NCBI RefSeq assembly: GCF_005144415.1
Contig: NZ_SWJE01000005.1
Span: 410,134-474,133 of the forward strand
Direction of reading: 5' to 3'
DNA from: Trinickia terrae
Lineage (GTDB): Bacteria; Pseudomonadota; Gammaproteobacteria; Burkholderiales; Burkholderiaceae
Length of the DNA: 64,000 nt
The notes under the pieces were generated by a model, which did not search any database, was not told the origin of the DNA, and worked only from the letters and a program-made list of their open reading frames with translations. A program made the position numbers and the translations under genes. Shown piece after piece: positions 1 to 7,793 of this stretch; the first letter of the stretch is position 1; each line of letters begins with the position of its first letter.

Positions 1-2
1 AG

Positions 3-770
3 AAGGGGCACCCGACTGGCTTCTGCGCGACGGGCGGCCAGAATCCGCCGGTCTACTGGGACATCGGCGCGTACGGCGACACCGGGCCTGCCAGTCCGCA
101 AGCGGGGATGAAGATGAACCCGACGCACTCGATCATGACCAGCACCACGGGCTATAGCGCGACCAACCTCGCGGCGAACCCGCGGACGGTCGGCCAGTAC
201 TGCAACGGCTCGCGCGTGCCGCCGGAAGCCGGCGGAAACGGCTTTGCCGTGCCGCCCGGAATCGCCGATGCGGTCATCCCGAACCCGCTGTTCGGCCTGC
301 TGCCGACGGCGACCCCCGACGAAGGCAACCAGTGGATCAACATGTCGTACGGACCGCTGTCGCTGTTCAACGCGGCGCTTGCGTCAGGCCAGCCTGGCTA
401 CAACGTGATGATGGGCAACTACTCGATCACGAGCGGGTCGCCGGCGATCGGCGCGGCCACGGGGAACGGTGCGCCGAATCACGACATCTTCGGCACGCCG
501 CGGCCGCAAGCCAGAGGATTCGACATCGGCGCGGTCCAGTTCGTGCAGCCCGGCTTGCCCGGTTTGTTCGGCAGCGCTCAGATCGACCCGCTCGCGTTGG
601 GGAGCCAGCCGTCCGGTCTCGCCGGCCTCCTTCCGCAGAACCTCCGCGGATTCGCGGGCTTGCTCGGTGGCGGGGCGCAGTTGCCGGCAGGCGTGCTGTT
701 GCAGGCCCCGGTGCAGACGCCGAACCCGGCACCGGTGACGCCCGCGCCGATCACGGGGGCGCTGCCATGA
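3..770 (+). CDS. C-terminal part of a beta-helix, choice-of-anchor-Q type surface protein (5' end outside window)
   Basis: The reading frame is open from base 3, so the gene starts before the window. The readable 255 residues contain the ending seen in choice-of-anchor-Q and Chlamydia-Pmp-like beta-helix proteins: SPAIGAA, then DIFGTPRP, then FDIGAVQF about 80 residues from the C-terminus. A Pro/Ala/Gly-rich tail follows (LLGGGAQLPAG, then TPNPAPVTPAP). Proteins of this kind are usually large, exported and extracellular. It overlaps the next start codon by 4 bases (ATGA), so the two are translationally coupled. It heads the cytochrome/secretion block and is my best guess for a secreted substrate, but that is inference. 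Because only the end is visible, an enzymatic domain upstream (for example a polysaccharide lyase) cannot be excluded. Confidence 0.75.
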   Translation, partial: KGHPTGFCATGGQNPPVYWDIGAYGDTGPASPQAGMKMNPTHSIMTSTTGYSATNLAANPRTVGQYCNGSRVPPEAGGNGFAVPPGIADAVIPNPLFGLLPTATPDEGNQWINMSYGPLSLFNAALASGQPGYNVMMGNYSITSGSPAIGAATGNGAPNHDIFGTPRPQARGFDIGAVQFVQPGLPGLFGSAQIDPLALGSQPSGLAGLLPQNLRGFAGLLGGGAQLPAGVLLQAPVQTPNPAPVTPAPITGALP

Positions 771-1261
771 AACGTTCGACGTCTCGTACAGCATCGGCGC
801 TGCTGCTCGCGGGCAGTGCCTGCCTCGTCGCGGTCCGGCCTCAGCCGGCCGCGGCCGGGCAGGCCGCGCCGGCCGCTCAGGCTCACTCGCCGTACCAGCC
901 CGTGAGCCTGCCGCGGCACGCGAAGGCCTATTACCAGTCGGCGAAAGGCATCAGCGACCTGCACGTGCGCAGCACCGCGTCGGGCAACCTGATTCGCTTC
1001 AGCTACCGGGTGACCGATCCGCAGCGGGCGCGACCGCTCGCCGACACGAAGGCGCCCGCGTATCTGTACGGGCAATCCAGCCACGCGGTGCTCGTGATTC
1101 CGGTGATGGACCAGATCGGCGCGCTGCGGCAGACCGGTCACCTGGAGGCGGGACAGGAGTACTGGATGGTGTTTTCCAACAAGGGCGAGCCGATCAAGCG
1201 CGGCGAACGGGTCAGCATCCAGATCGATTCGCTCCATATCGACGGGCTGGTGGTCGAGTAA
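767..1261 (+). CDS. Exported protein of unknown function
   Basis: 164 residues starting at an ATG that overlaps the upstream TGA. The N-terminus has a signal peptide: positive MKRSTSR, a hydrophobic stretch and an AAAGQA-like cleavage region near residue 30. The mature part begins with an Ala-rich linker and then a compact domain containing HAKAYYQSAKGI and LIRFSYRVTD, which reads like a small beta-rich periplasmic domain. I do not recognise the family. Its coupling to the beta-helix gene suggests that the two proteins work together, for instance as a periplasmic accessory to the surface protein. A longer frame runs upstream through the previous gene but has no matching protein character, so the ATGA start is preferred. 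Confidence 0.8.
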   Translation: MKRSTSRTASALLLAGSACLVAVRPQPAAAGQAAPAAQAHSPYQPVSLPRHAKAYYQSAKGISDLHVRSTASGNLIRFSYRVTDPQRARPLADTKAPAYLYGQSSHAVLVIPVMDQIGALRQTGHLEAGQEYWMVFSNKGEPIKRGERVSIQIDSLHIDGLVVE

Positions 1262-1324
1262 TCGCTCACTGGCGCATCCGGCCGCACGTTGGCGACAGGC
1301 GGCCTTTCAACGGGGAGTCAAGTC

Positions 1325-2143
1325 ATGAACCGGTTTCTTTTCAAGTCGATTGCGGCGGCCTGCGCCGCCGCCTTTCTGGCGTGCGGCCAGACCGCGTTCG
1401 CGGCATCGGCGGCGGGGAATGCTCAAGCGCCGTCGGCATCGCATCTGAGCGCGGCGCAGATCGTCGAGCGCAATGTCGCGGCCCGCGGGGGGCTGCAGGC
1501 GTGGCGAGCGGTCTCGTCGATGAAGATGACGGGAGAGCTCGATGCAGGCGGCACGAAGAATGTCAGGCTGCCGTTCACGCTGACGCTGAAGCGTCCGCAC
1601 AAGAGCCGGCTCGAGATTCAATTCGAGCAGCAGACTGCGCTGCAGGTGTACGACGGCTCGCAAGGCTGGACCGTCAGGCCGTACCTCGGACGCAATGAAG
1701 TCGACCCGTATACGCCGGCGCAGCTCAAGTCCGCCGCGGCGTCGGCCGAGCTCGACGGCCCGCTGATCGACTACGCGAACAAGGGCACGACGGTCCAGGC
1801 GCTCGGCACCGAGATGGTGGAAGGACACCGCGCGTACGTGCTGAAGCTGACGGCGAAGGATGGCTCGGAGCGCCGCCTATGGGTCGATGCGTCGAGCTTT
1901 CTCGAACTGAAAATCGACGGCGAGCAGCGCGTGCTCGACGGCAGGACGCACAGCGTCGCCGTCTTCTATCGCGATTACAAGAAGGAGAACGGCCTTGTCA
2001 TCCCGCATACGCTCGAGACCGTCGTGAGCGGCGTCAAGCCGACGCGCAAGATTGCGATCGATCACGTCGCGGTGAACGAGCCGGCCGACGATGCGATGTT
2101 CGGCAAGCCGCCGCTCAGCATCGCCAAGGTGACGAGCCACTAG
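1325..2143 (+). CDS. LolA-like periplasmic protein, first of a tandem pair
   Basis: 272 residues with a clear signal peptide (MNRFLFKS, hydrophobic core, FAASA cleavage). The start ATG is preceded by a GGGGAG ribosome site; an in-frame start 12 codons upstream would spoil the signal peptide. The mature protein has the LolA/LolB-like pattern seen in proteins annotated as outer-membrane-lipoprotein-sorting proteins: an N-terminal AAQIVERNVAARGG helix, then long beta strands with KRPHKSRLEIQF, LQVYDGSQGW and GLVIPHTLETV. The next gene shares these segments in the same order, so the two are paralogues. LolA-like folds bind lipid or acyl groups in the periplasm, but the ligand here is unknown. It is probably part of the unit that starts with the beta-helix gene. 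Confidence 0.82.
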   Translation: MNRFLFKSIAAACAAAFLACGQTAFAASAAGNAQAPSASHLSAAQIVERNVAARGGLQAWRAVSSMKMTGELDAGGTKNVRLPFTLTLKRPHKSRLEIQFEQQTALQVYDGSQGWTVRPYLGRNEVDPYTPAQLKSAAASAELDGPLIDYANKGTTVQALGTEMVEGHRAYVLKLTAKDGSERRLWVDASSFLELKIDGEQRVLDGRTHSVAVFYRDYKKENGLVIPHTLETVVSGVKPTRKIAIDHVAVNEPADDAMFGKPPLSIAKVTSH

Positions 2144-2170
2144 CCGGACATTCGTGTGGGGGCGAAGGCC

Positions 2171-3007
2171 ATGGAACGAATCCGATCGTGGGTGCTCGCC
2201 GGCTGCGTGATGGCGGCCTTGTGCGCGTGCCAGCAACTACCGGGGCAGAGTCTGAGCGCGGACCAGATCATCGAGAAGAACACCGCGGCGAGGGGCGGGC
2301 TCGACGCATGGCGCAAGATCCAGACGATGGTCTGGTCCGGCCATGTGGATAGTGCGAACGCCCCTGTGCGGGATATGCCGTTCATCCTCGCGATGAAACG
2401 CCCGAACAAGACGCGCTTCGAGATCACCGTGTTCAACCAGAAGGCGCTGCGCGTATTCGACGGCCACGAAGGCTGGAGGCTGGGCGGGAGCGGGGCGGGC
2501 AGCCCGAGCCTGCGGCCGTACTCGGGGGACGAGCTGACGTCCGCGCGCGACGAGCAGGTGATCGACGGGCCGCTGATCGACCATGAGGCAAAGGGCGTCG
2601 GCGTGACGCTGGACGGCGTCGAACAGGTGGGCGGACACGACGCCTACCGGCTCACGCTCAAGCTGCCTTCCGGCGCGATCCGCCATGTGTGGATCGACGG
2701 TCGAACGTTTCTGGACGTGAAGTACGACCGCGAGGTGCATGGGCCGCGCGGCCCGGTCACCGTGGAGGTGATCTATAGCGACTACAAGAGCATCGACGGA
2801 CTGCAGATACCGCTCAAGATCGAAAGCGGTGCGGCGGCGTCGCCGAAGAAGGACACGCTGATCATCGAGAAGGTGTCGCTGAATCCGCCGCTCGACGATG
2901 CGATCTTCGCCAGGCCCGCATCGCCGGGGCGGCGCCGTTCGGTTGCGATCGATGCCGATGCGTTCCCGGCGCAGCCGGCCGCAAGCCCGCCGACGCCACA
3001 GCCATGA
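2171..3007 (+). CDS. LolA-like lipoprotein, second of a tandem pair
   Basis: 278 residues. The N-terminus MERIRSW is followed by a hydrophobic stretch and cysteines at LCAC, a probable lipoprotein site, so this paralogue is likely membrane-anchored while its upstream neighbour is soluble. Shared segments include SADQIIEKNTAARGGLDAW, MKRPNKTRFEI, LRVFDGHEGW, DGPLID and a SDYKSIDGLQIP segment near the C-terminus. The C-terminus carries an extra Pro/Ala-rich tail. The soluble/anchored pairing recalls LolA and LolB, where a periplasmic carrier hands cargo to an anchored acceptor. That comparison is inference from architecture only. The stop codon overlaps the start of the following cytochrome gene by 4 bases. 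Confidence 0.82.
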   Translation: MERIRSWVLAGCVMAALCACQQLPGQSLSADQIIEKNTAARGGLDAWRKIQTMVWSGHVDSANAPVRDMPFILAMKRPNKTRFEITVFNQKALRVFDGHEGWRLGGSGAGSPSLRPYSGDELTSARDEQVIDGPLIDHEAKGVGVTLDGVEQVGGHDAYRLTLKLPSGAIRHVWIDGRTFLDVKYDREVHGPRGPVTVEVIYSDYKSIDGLQIPLKIESGAAASPKKDTLIIEKVSLNPPLDDAIFARPASPGRRRSVAIDADAFPAQPAASPPTPQP

Positions 3008-4707
3008 ACGCCAACCGGGAGCGGCTGCGAGCCCTCGCGGGAGCACGCTCGCCTGCGGCACGCATGTTCGTGCGGTGCATGCTGCTGGCCGCGCTGATCG
3101 TGCCTGCCGGCGAGGCGAGCTGCGGGGAGGGGAGCGCGGGGGCGTCCGTCACGCCGGCGGACGCGGGCGCGGCGATCTACCAGCGCGGCATCCTGGGTTC
3201 GGGCGAACCGCTCGTGGCGGTGCATGAAGGCGGCGTGCGCCTGCAAGGCGCCGGCGCCGCGTGCATCAATTGCCATCGGCACAGCGGTCTGGGCTCGAAG
3301 GAAGGCAATAGCACCATCCCGCCGATCACGTGGCGCTACCTGGTCCATCCACGCGCGCAAACCGCCGAGGATCTCGACATACCCTACGTTCCCGGCATGC
3401 ACACCGATCGCGAACCGTACACGGAGGAAACACTCGCGCGAGCCGTGCGCGAAGGAGTCAACTCCGAAGGCCAGCCGCTCAGCAGCCTGATGCCGCAGTA
3501 CGCGCTCAACGATGCCGATATGACCGCGCTGATCGGCTATCTGCAGCGCCTCGATCAGCGCAAGCCGTCGGGCGTGACGGACACGGTGCTGCATTTCGCG
3601 ACGATCATCACGCCGGATGCGGACCCGGTGAAGCGGGCCGGCATGCTCGACGTTCTGCAGCACTACTTCGCGGACAAGAATGCGTTTCCGCTCGGCGCGA
3701 CCCCGCCGCTGCGCTCGACGCGAAAGATGATGTTCATGGTCAATCGCCGCTGGGAACTGCATGTGTGGGAACTCAAGGGGGCGCCCGACACATGGCATGA
3801 GCAGCTGAGGCAGTATCTGGCGCGGCAGCCGGTGCTGGCCGTGGTGTCGGGACTGGGCGGCAGGAACTGGGCGCCCGTGCACGATTTCTGTGAAGAGGAG
3901 GCCGTGCCGTGTCTCTTTCCGAACGTCGAGGTTCCGGTCGAAACGGATCACGATTTCTATTCGGTGTACTTCTCGAAGGGCGTGTTGCTCGAGTCGGATC
4001 TGATCGCGAAGCGCATTCTCGACGAAGCCGGTGCGAGGACGGCGCCGAAAGCGGTGAAAAGGGTCTGGCAGGTCTATCGCACGGGCGACAACGGCGAGCG
4101 GGGCGCACAGGCGCTCGCTGCCGCGCTGAAAGGGCATGGCATCGCGGTGTCGAATCATGCGCTCGCACCCGGTGACGGCATCGCTCACGTATTGCATCGG
4201 ATGCCGCGCGAGGATGTGCTCGTGCTGTGGCTGCGTGCGCCCGACATCGCGGCGCTCGGCCATGCGCCGCCGGCTTCGGACACGGTCTTCATGTCGGGGC
4301 TCCTCGGCGGGCTCGACAACACGCCGTTGCCGGCGAGCTGGCGCGGCGTCACGCGAATCGCCTATCCGTTCGACTTGCCAGAGGGGCGGCGCGTGCGCGT
4401 CGACTATGCGTTCGGCTGGTTCACGATCCGGCAGATTCCGATGGTCGCGCCGCAGGTCCAGGCGGACACGTATCTCGCGTGCGGCCTGCTCGCCGAAACG
4501 CTCAGCCACCTGGTCGACGCATTCGTGCGCGAATACCTCGTCGAGCGCATTCAGGACATGCTCGAACGCCGCATCCTGACCGGCTACTATCCGCGCCTGA
4601 CGCTGGCGCCCGGGCAGCGCTTCGCGTCGAAGGGCGGCTATATCGTCCGGTTCGCCGGGCCGGATCGCATGAAGCTCGTTGCCGACGGGGACTGGATTGT
4701 CCCTTGA
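3004..4707 (+). CDS. Exported c-type cytochrome fused to a periplasmic-binding-protein-like domain
   Basis: 567 residues. A signal sequence occupies residues 20-40. A cytochrome c domain follows with haem motif CINCH at residues 87-91; YVPGMH and SLMPQYALN further on are plausible sources of the axial methionine. From about residue 190 the protein changes character: it has alternating hydrophobic strands and helices (ATIITPDADPV, VLAVVSGLGGRNW, VLVLWLRAPDIAALG, VFMSGLLGG) like the Rossmann-type lobes of branched-chain amino-acid binding proteins. Family members of this shape are poorly described. A plausible role is a periplasmic electron carrier with a ligand-sensing or docking domain. It is coupled to the LolA-like gene by an ATGA overlap. 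The cytochrome call is firm; the second domain is inferred from pattern only. Confidence 0.8.
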   Translation: MNANRERLRALAGARSPAARMFVRCMLLAALIVPAGEASCGEGSAGASVTPADAGAAIYQRGILGSGEPLVAVHEGGVRLQGAGAACINCHRHSGLGSKEGNSTIPPITWRYLVHPRAQTAEDLDIPYVPGMHTDREPYTEETLARAVREGVNSEGQPLSSLMPQYALNDADMTALIGYLQRLDQRKPSGVTDTVLHFATIITPDADPVKRAGMLDVLQHYFADKNAFPLGATPPLRSTRKMMFMVNRRWELHVWELKGAPDTWHEQLRQYLARQPVLAVVSGLGGRNWAPVHDFCEEEAVPCLFPNVEVPVETDHDFYSVYFSKGVLLESDLIAKRILDEAGARTAPKAVKRVWQVYRTGDNGERGAQALAAALKGHGIAVSNHALAPGDGIAHVLHRMPREDVLVLWLRAPDIAALGHAPPASDTVFMSGLLGGLDNTPLPASWRGVTRIAYPFDLPEGRRVRVDYAFGWFTIRQIPMVAPQVQADTYLACGLLAETLSHLVDAFVREYLVERIQDMLERRILTGYYPRLTLAPGQRFASKGGYIVRFAGPDRMKLVADGDWIVP

Positions 4708-4722
4708 GGCTTTTAGCATTCG

Positions 4723-4852
4723 GCTTTCGTGGAACTTGTTTTCGCGGCGGTCCGTATAGTCCGTCCCTCCCCGGGACCGGGGTCACTTTGGTCTTGCCCA
4801 AAGTAACCAAAGGCGTGTCCTAGGCGGACGGCCTGGCCCGGAAGCACTCAGT
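4723..4852. repeat. Left arm of a 130-bp inverted repeat
   Basis: This stretch is the reverse complement of 5111-5240 with about nine mismatches in 130 positions. The 72 bases at 4748-4819 match 5144-5215 perfectly. It begins 15 bases after the cytochrome-fusion stop codon. The arms enclose 258 bases (4853-5110) in which I see no convincing gene. Read outward, both arms encode the same peptide run, containing GKTKVTPVPGRDG, in a short open frame. That is a sign of a repeated element rather than a functional gene. A rolled-up transcript would form a very long hairpin that could also end the upstream operon. Confidence 0.9.
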
Positions 4853-5110
4853 CCTGTTGGCGGTAGCGGTCTGAGGGCTACCGTTGTCGCCCGCCGTTCG
4901 TCCCGTTAGCAAGAGGCACGGAATGACGCTGCGCCGAAACAAAAAGAAGGCGTCGATTTGGCGGCGCCCTATGGCGCAGATGACAAGCCTCTTCGGCCTT
5001 TCCTAACCGCTGACACTGATTTGATTCGTATGGGCTTGATTCCGTGCCGCGTGCTGACGGGACGTACGGCGCGCGGTAACAGGCGCCCACAGAACGCTAT
5101 CCCCTATAGC

Positions 5111-5240
5111 ACTGAGTGCCTCCGGGCCAGGCCGTCTGCCTAAGACACGCCTTTGGTTACTTTGGGCAAGACCAAAGTGACCCCGGTCCCGGGGAGGGAC
5201 GGACTATACGGACCGGCGCGAAAACAGGTTTTACGAAAAC
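5111..5240. repeat. Right arm of the 130-bp inverted repeat
   Basis: Mirror of 4723-4852 (72-base perfect core at 5144-5215). No transposase is present and no direct target duplication is obvious, so it may be a miniature inverted-repeat element or a family of chromosomal palindromes rather than a complete insertion sequence. The right arm ends directly against a short tandem repeat. Confidence 0.9.
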
Positions 5241-5270
5241 CAGAAAAGCCAGAAAAGCCAGAAAAGCCAG
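5241..5270. repeat. 9-bp tandem repeat, about 3.3 copies
   Basis: Three uninterrupted copies of cagaaaagc followed by cag abut the right arm of the inverted repeat, 155 bases before the next gene. Such short repeats can vary in copy number by slippage, which here would alter the spacing between the inverted repeat and the downstream promoter region. Confidence 0.85.
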
Positions 5271-5314
5271 AACGACCGGTGTAGAGATCGGGTAGAGATC
5301 AGACCGCGATAAGA

Positions 5315-5326
5315 GGGGAGTGCCCC
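5315..5326. promoter_or_regulatory. GGGG-N4-CCCC palindrome upstream of cytochrome gene
   Basis: GGGG-AGTG-CCCC, followed by ATGCC, is centred about 104 bases before the ATG at 5425. Almost the same string occurs on the minus strand at 10470-10481 (GGGG-GGTG-CCCC followed by ATTGCC), and related palindromes lie at 13006-13017 and 14583-14594. The palindromic shape suits a dimeric regulator such as one of the NarL-type regulators in this block. The extended form GG-N10-GC also resembles a weak sigma-54 -24/-12 element, so that reading stays open. Confidence 0.45.
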
Positions 5327-5424
5327 ATGCCGGTTCCGATCGGCCCTCTACACAATGAAGTCATCGCGCGACGTTCGAATGTCGCGTCGCAAAGTGGCGG
5401 CATACGGCGTAAGGGGAAACAGCC

Positions 5425-6813
5425 ATGACAAACATCCTTGTCGGCCATGGCAAACGTCATGACTGGCTTCGTCGCGGCTGGACGGTCGCGCTAGCGACGC
5501 TGGCATTGCTGCAGGTGTCGGTCGCGCAGGCGCTGCCGATCTTCGCGCGGCAGACCGGACAAAGCTGCGTGGCGTGTCACGCGGGCGGGCAATTCCCGGA
5601 ACTCACGCCGTATGGGCGGATGTTCAAGCTGAACGGCTATACGCTCGGTGAACGCACGGTTCCGATCGCCGCGATGGCGATCGGCGATCTGAGCAAGACG
5701 AGGTTCAACAGCGACGCCAACGGCAATCCCATCAATACCAAGGATGGCCTTCCGATGTTCGACTTTGCGAGCATCTTCCTCGCCGGAAAGATTACCGACA
5801 AGATCGGCGGCTTCGCGCAGTTCACCTACATCAACTACGATCACCAGGACCCCGACGGCCGATGGAAAGGCCACTGGACGTCGGACAATACCGACTTCCG
5901 CTTCGTCGACCGGATCATGACCGACGCGAACGATCTCATCGTGGGCGCGACGGTGCACAACAATCCGACCGTGCAGGACGTCTTCAACACCGCGCCGGCA
6001 TGGGGCTACCCGTACATTTCGTCGACGATCAGCCCGGTTGCCAAGATCCCGAACCTGCCGCTCATCGAAGGCGGGAGCCTCGCGACGCAGGCCGTCGGCA
6101 CGGGCGCCTACCTGTACTGGAACAAGCTGGTGTACGCGGAGCTGACCGCATACAGTACGGCCGACGGCATCTGGTCGTTCCTGAGCCACGGGAATACGGA
6201 GGGGAATCCGGTCCACCCGCAGATCTATCTGCGCGGCTACAACCCGTATGCACGCGTCGCCTTGACGCACGACTGGGGACCTCATAGCGTGATGGTTGGC
6301 GCGTTCGGGTTCAACGTCAATCTCTATCCGAACGACTCGAGCAATTTTCCGATCTTCGGCACGGGGGCGACGCGCTATCGCGATTACGGCCTCGACGCGC
6401 AGTACGAGTACCTGCTGGAACCGCACACGATCACCGCGCAAGCGCGCTATGTGCGGGAAAACATCCATGATCCGAACAATTTCGTGCTGGGCGACAACAC
6501 AGACGCGGATCTCAACTCACTACGCCTGAAGGCGTCGTACGTGTACCAGAACAAGTACGGCGTCAGCTTCTCGTTCTTCAATACGACGGGCACTCCGGAC
6601 AGCGTGCACTACTCGGCCAGCGCGAACTTCCATCCGAATACCCAGGGCTGGATGCCCGAAATATTCTGGATGCCGGACCAGCGCGTTCGCGTCGGCATCC
6701 AGTACACGTTCTTCACCAAGTTCCTCGGCGCGTCGACCAACTACGACGGCAACGGGCGCAACGCGAGGGACAACGACACGCTGTTTCTTTATCTATGGGT
6801 CGCCTCATGGTGA
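5425..6813 (+). CDS. Monohaem c-type cytochrome with porin-like beta-rich body
   Basis: 462 residues. The start ATG follows an AGGGGAAA ribosome site. A signal peptide ends near AQALP (residues 35-38). A single haem motif CVACH lies at residues 48-52, close to the mature N-terminus. The remaining 400 residues contain no further CxxCH. They are rich in alternating aromatic and polar residues (GGFAQFTYINYD, LYWNKLVYAELTAYS, GVSFSFFNTTG, RVRVGIQYTFFTKF) and end in the strand FLYLWVASW with a terminal aromatic residue. This pattern fits an outer-membrane beta barrel, so the protein may combine a periplasmic haem plug with a barrel. It lies between the inverted repeat and the c4 cytochrome gene. 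An electron conduit across the outer membrane is possible but unproven; the heme-binding part is certain. Confidence 0.82.
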   Translation: MTNILVGHGKRHDWLRRGWTVALATLALLQVSVAQALPIFARQTGQSCVACHAGGQFPELTPYGRMFKLNGYTLGERTVPIAAMAIGDLSKTRFNSDANGNPINTKDGLPMFDFASIFLAGKITDKIGGFAQFTYINYDHQDPDGRWKGHWTSDNTDFRFVDRIMTDANDLIVGATVHNNPTVQDVFNTAPAWGYPYISSTISPVAKIPNLPLIEGGSLATQAVGTGAYLYWNKLVYAELTAYSTADGIWSFLSHGNTEGNPVHPQIYLRGYNPYARVALTHDWGPHSVMVGAFGFNVNLYPNDSSNFPIFGTGATRYRDYGLDAQYEYLLEPHTITAQARYVRENIHDPNNFVLGDNTDADLNSLRLKASYVYQNKYGVSFSFFNTTGTPDSVHYSASANFHPNTQGWMPEIFWMPDQRVRVGIQYTFFTKFLGASTNYDGNGRNARDNDTLFLYLWVASW

Positions 6814-6969
6814 CGTCCCGTCGGGCGTTTCCCGTTCGCCTGGGAGGCTGGAACACGCGTAACGGGAGGCTGTCGCGCATATCGCGTCGCGTGTCGATGC
6901 GAATGCGCACCGTCGCCGGACGGAATCGATTCAGGGTGTGGAAAAAATTGCGGCAAGGAGGTTCGTGAC

Positions 6970-7641
6970 ATGAACAAAGTGGCCCATATCGTCTCGCTTG
7001 CGATGTTGCTGGCCGGGTCGGCTTGTCACGACCTGGAGCGGTCGCGGCAAGTCGACAACCCGGCCGTGTCGGGCAAGACCATCGCGTTGCAGGTGTGCTC
7101 GAACTGCCATGGCGCGACCGGCGTTTCGGTGTCGCCGACGTTTCCGAAGCTGGCCGGACAGCGCAAGGAGTACCTCGTCGATCAACTGACGGACTTCAAG
7201 AATCACGCGCGTTCCGATCCGAATGCGAAGCGGTTCATGTGGGGCTTCACGCATCTGACCGATGCGCAGATCGACGAGCTCGCAACGTATTTTTCAAGTC
7301 AGCAAGTGGTCCTCGGCGACCCCGACGATCTCGCGCTCATCAACGCGGGCAAGGCGATTTTCATGTCGGGCCTGCCGGACAAGGGCGTCGCGGCGTGCAT
7401 CGGGTGTCACGGCCAGCATGGCGAGGGGTTGAGCCAGTTTCCTCGCCTCGCCGGTCAGCATGCGGACTACGTGATGAAGCAGCTCGAGGTCTTCCGCGAA
7501 ACCGACTCACGGCCCCGCGGTGCGGTCATGAAGGCAGTGTGCGCGAACATGTCGGAGCAGGACATGCGCGCCGTCGCGGCATACGTTGAAGCGTTTCCGC
7601 AGGAGGCCGAGGCATCGGCCAGCCCGCCGGTCGATCAATGA
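6970..7641 (+). CDS. Dihaem cytochrome c4-type protein
   Basis: 223 residues starting at ATG after a strong AAGGAGG site. The hydrophobic N-terminus ends at GSACHD, which is either a signal peptidase I site or a weak lipoprotein site. Two cytochrome c domains follow, with haem motifs CSNCH at residues 43-47 and CIGCH at 143-147; each is followed by a conserved FPKLAGQ / FPRLAGQ segment typical of cytochrome c4. A methionine late in each domain (KRFMWG; VMKAVCANMSEQDM) could be the sixth ligand. Cytochrome c4 shuttles electrons from the bc1 complex to terminal oxidases; here it may instead serve the neighbouring cytochromes. It lies 156 bases after the porin-like cytochrome, probably in the same unit. 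Confidence 0.9.
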   Translation: MNKVAHIVSLAMLLAGSACHDLERSRQVDNPAVSGKTIALQVCSNCHGATGVSVSPTFPKLAGQRKEYLVDQLTDFKNHARSDPNAKRFMWGFTHLTDAQIDELATYFSSQQVVLGDPDDLALINAGKAIFMSGLPDKGVAACIGCHGQHGEGLSQFPRLAGQHADYVMKQLEVFRETDSRPRGAVMKAVCANMSEQDMRAVAAYVEAFPQEAEASASPPVDQ

Positions 7642-7659
7642 CCAGGCGGCAATGACCGG

Positions 7660-7691
7660 GCGCGGCCTGCCGCATGTGCCGCAGGCCGCGC
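7660..7691 (+). terminator. Perfect 11-bp stem hairpin after the c4 cytochrome gene
   Basis: gcgcggcctgc at 7660-7670 pairs with gcaggccgcgc at 7681-7691 around a 10-base loop, 19 bases after the stop codon. No T-run follows, so this is either a rho-assisted stop or an mRNA-stabilising hairpin. Confidence 0.4.
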
Positions 7692-7793
7692 GGGCGGACC
7701 GGCGCAGGCGACGATCTTTCGGTGTTCCGTCTCCCCCGGGGCGGGGCACTGTTTTTTATTCCGGCCGTACGCGGTTCCATCTCGGTGAAGATC

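Noticed and set aside
332-766. N-terminal extension of the exported protein at 767
   Set aside because: The extension lies inside the beta-helix gene in another frame and would hide the signal peptide. The ATGA overlap gives a natural start.
4502-4810. Short minus-strand frame containing KTKVTPVPGRDG
   Set aside because: The same peptide run is encoded by the opposite arm of the inverted repeat, so it belongs to the repeat and not to a gene.
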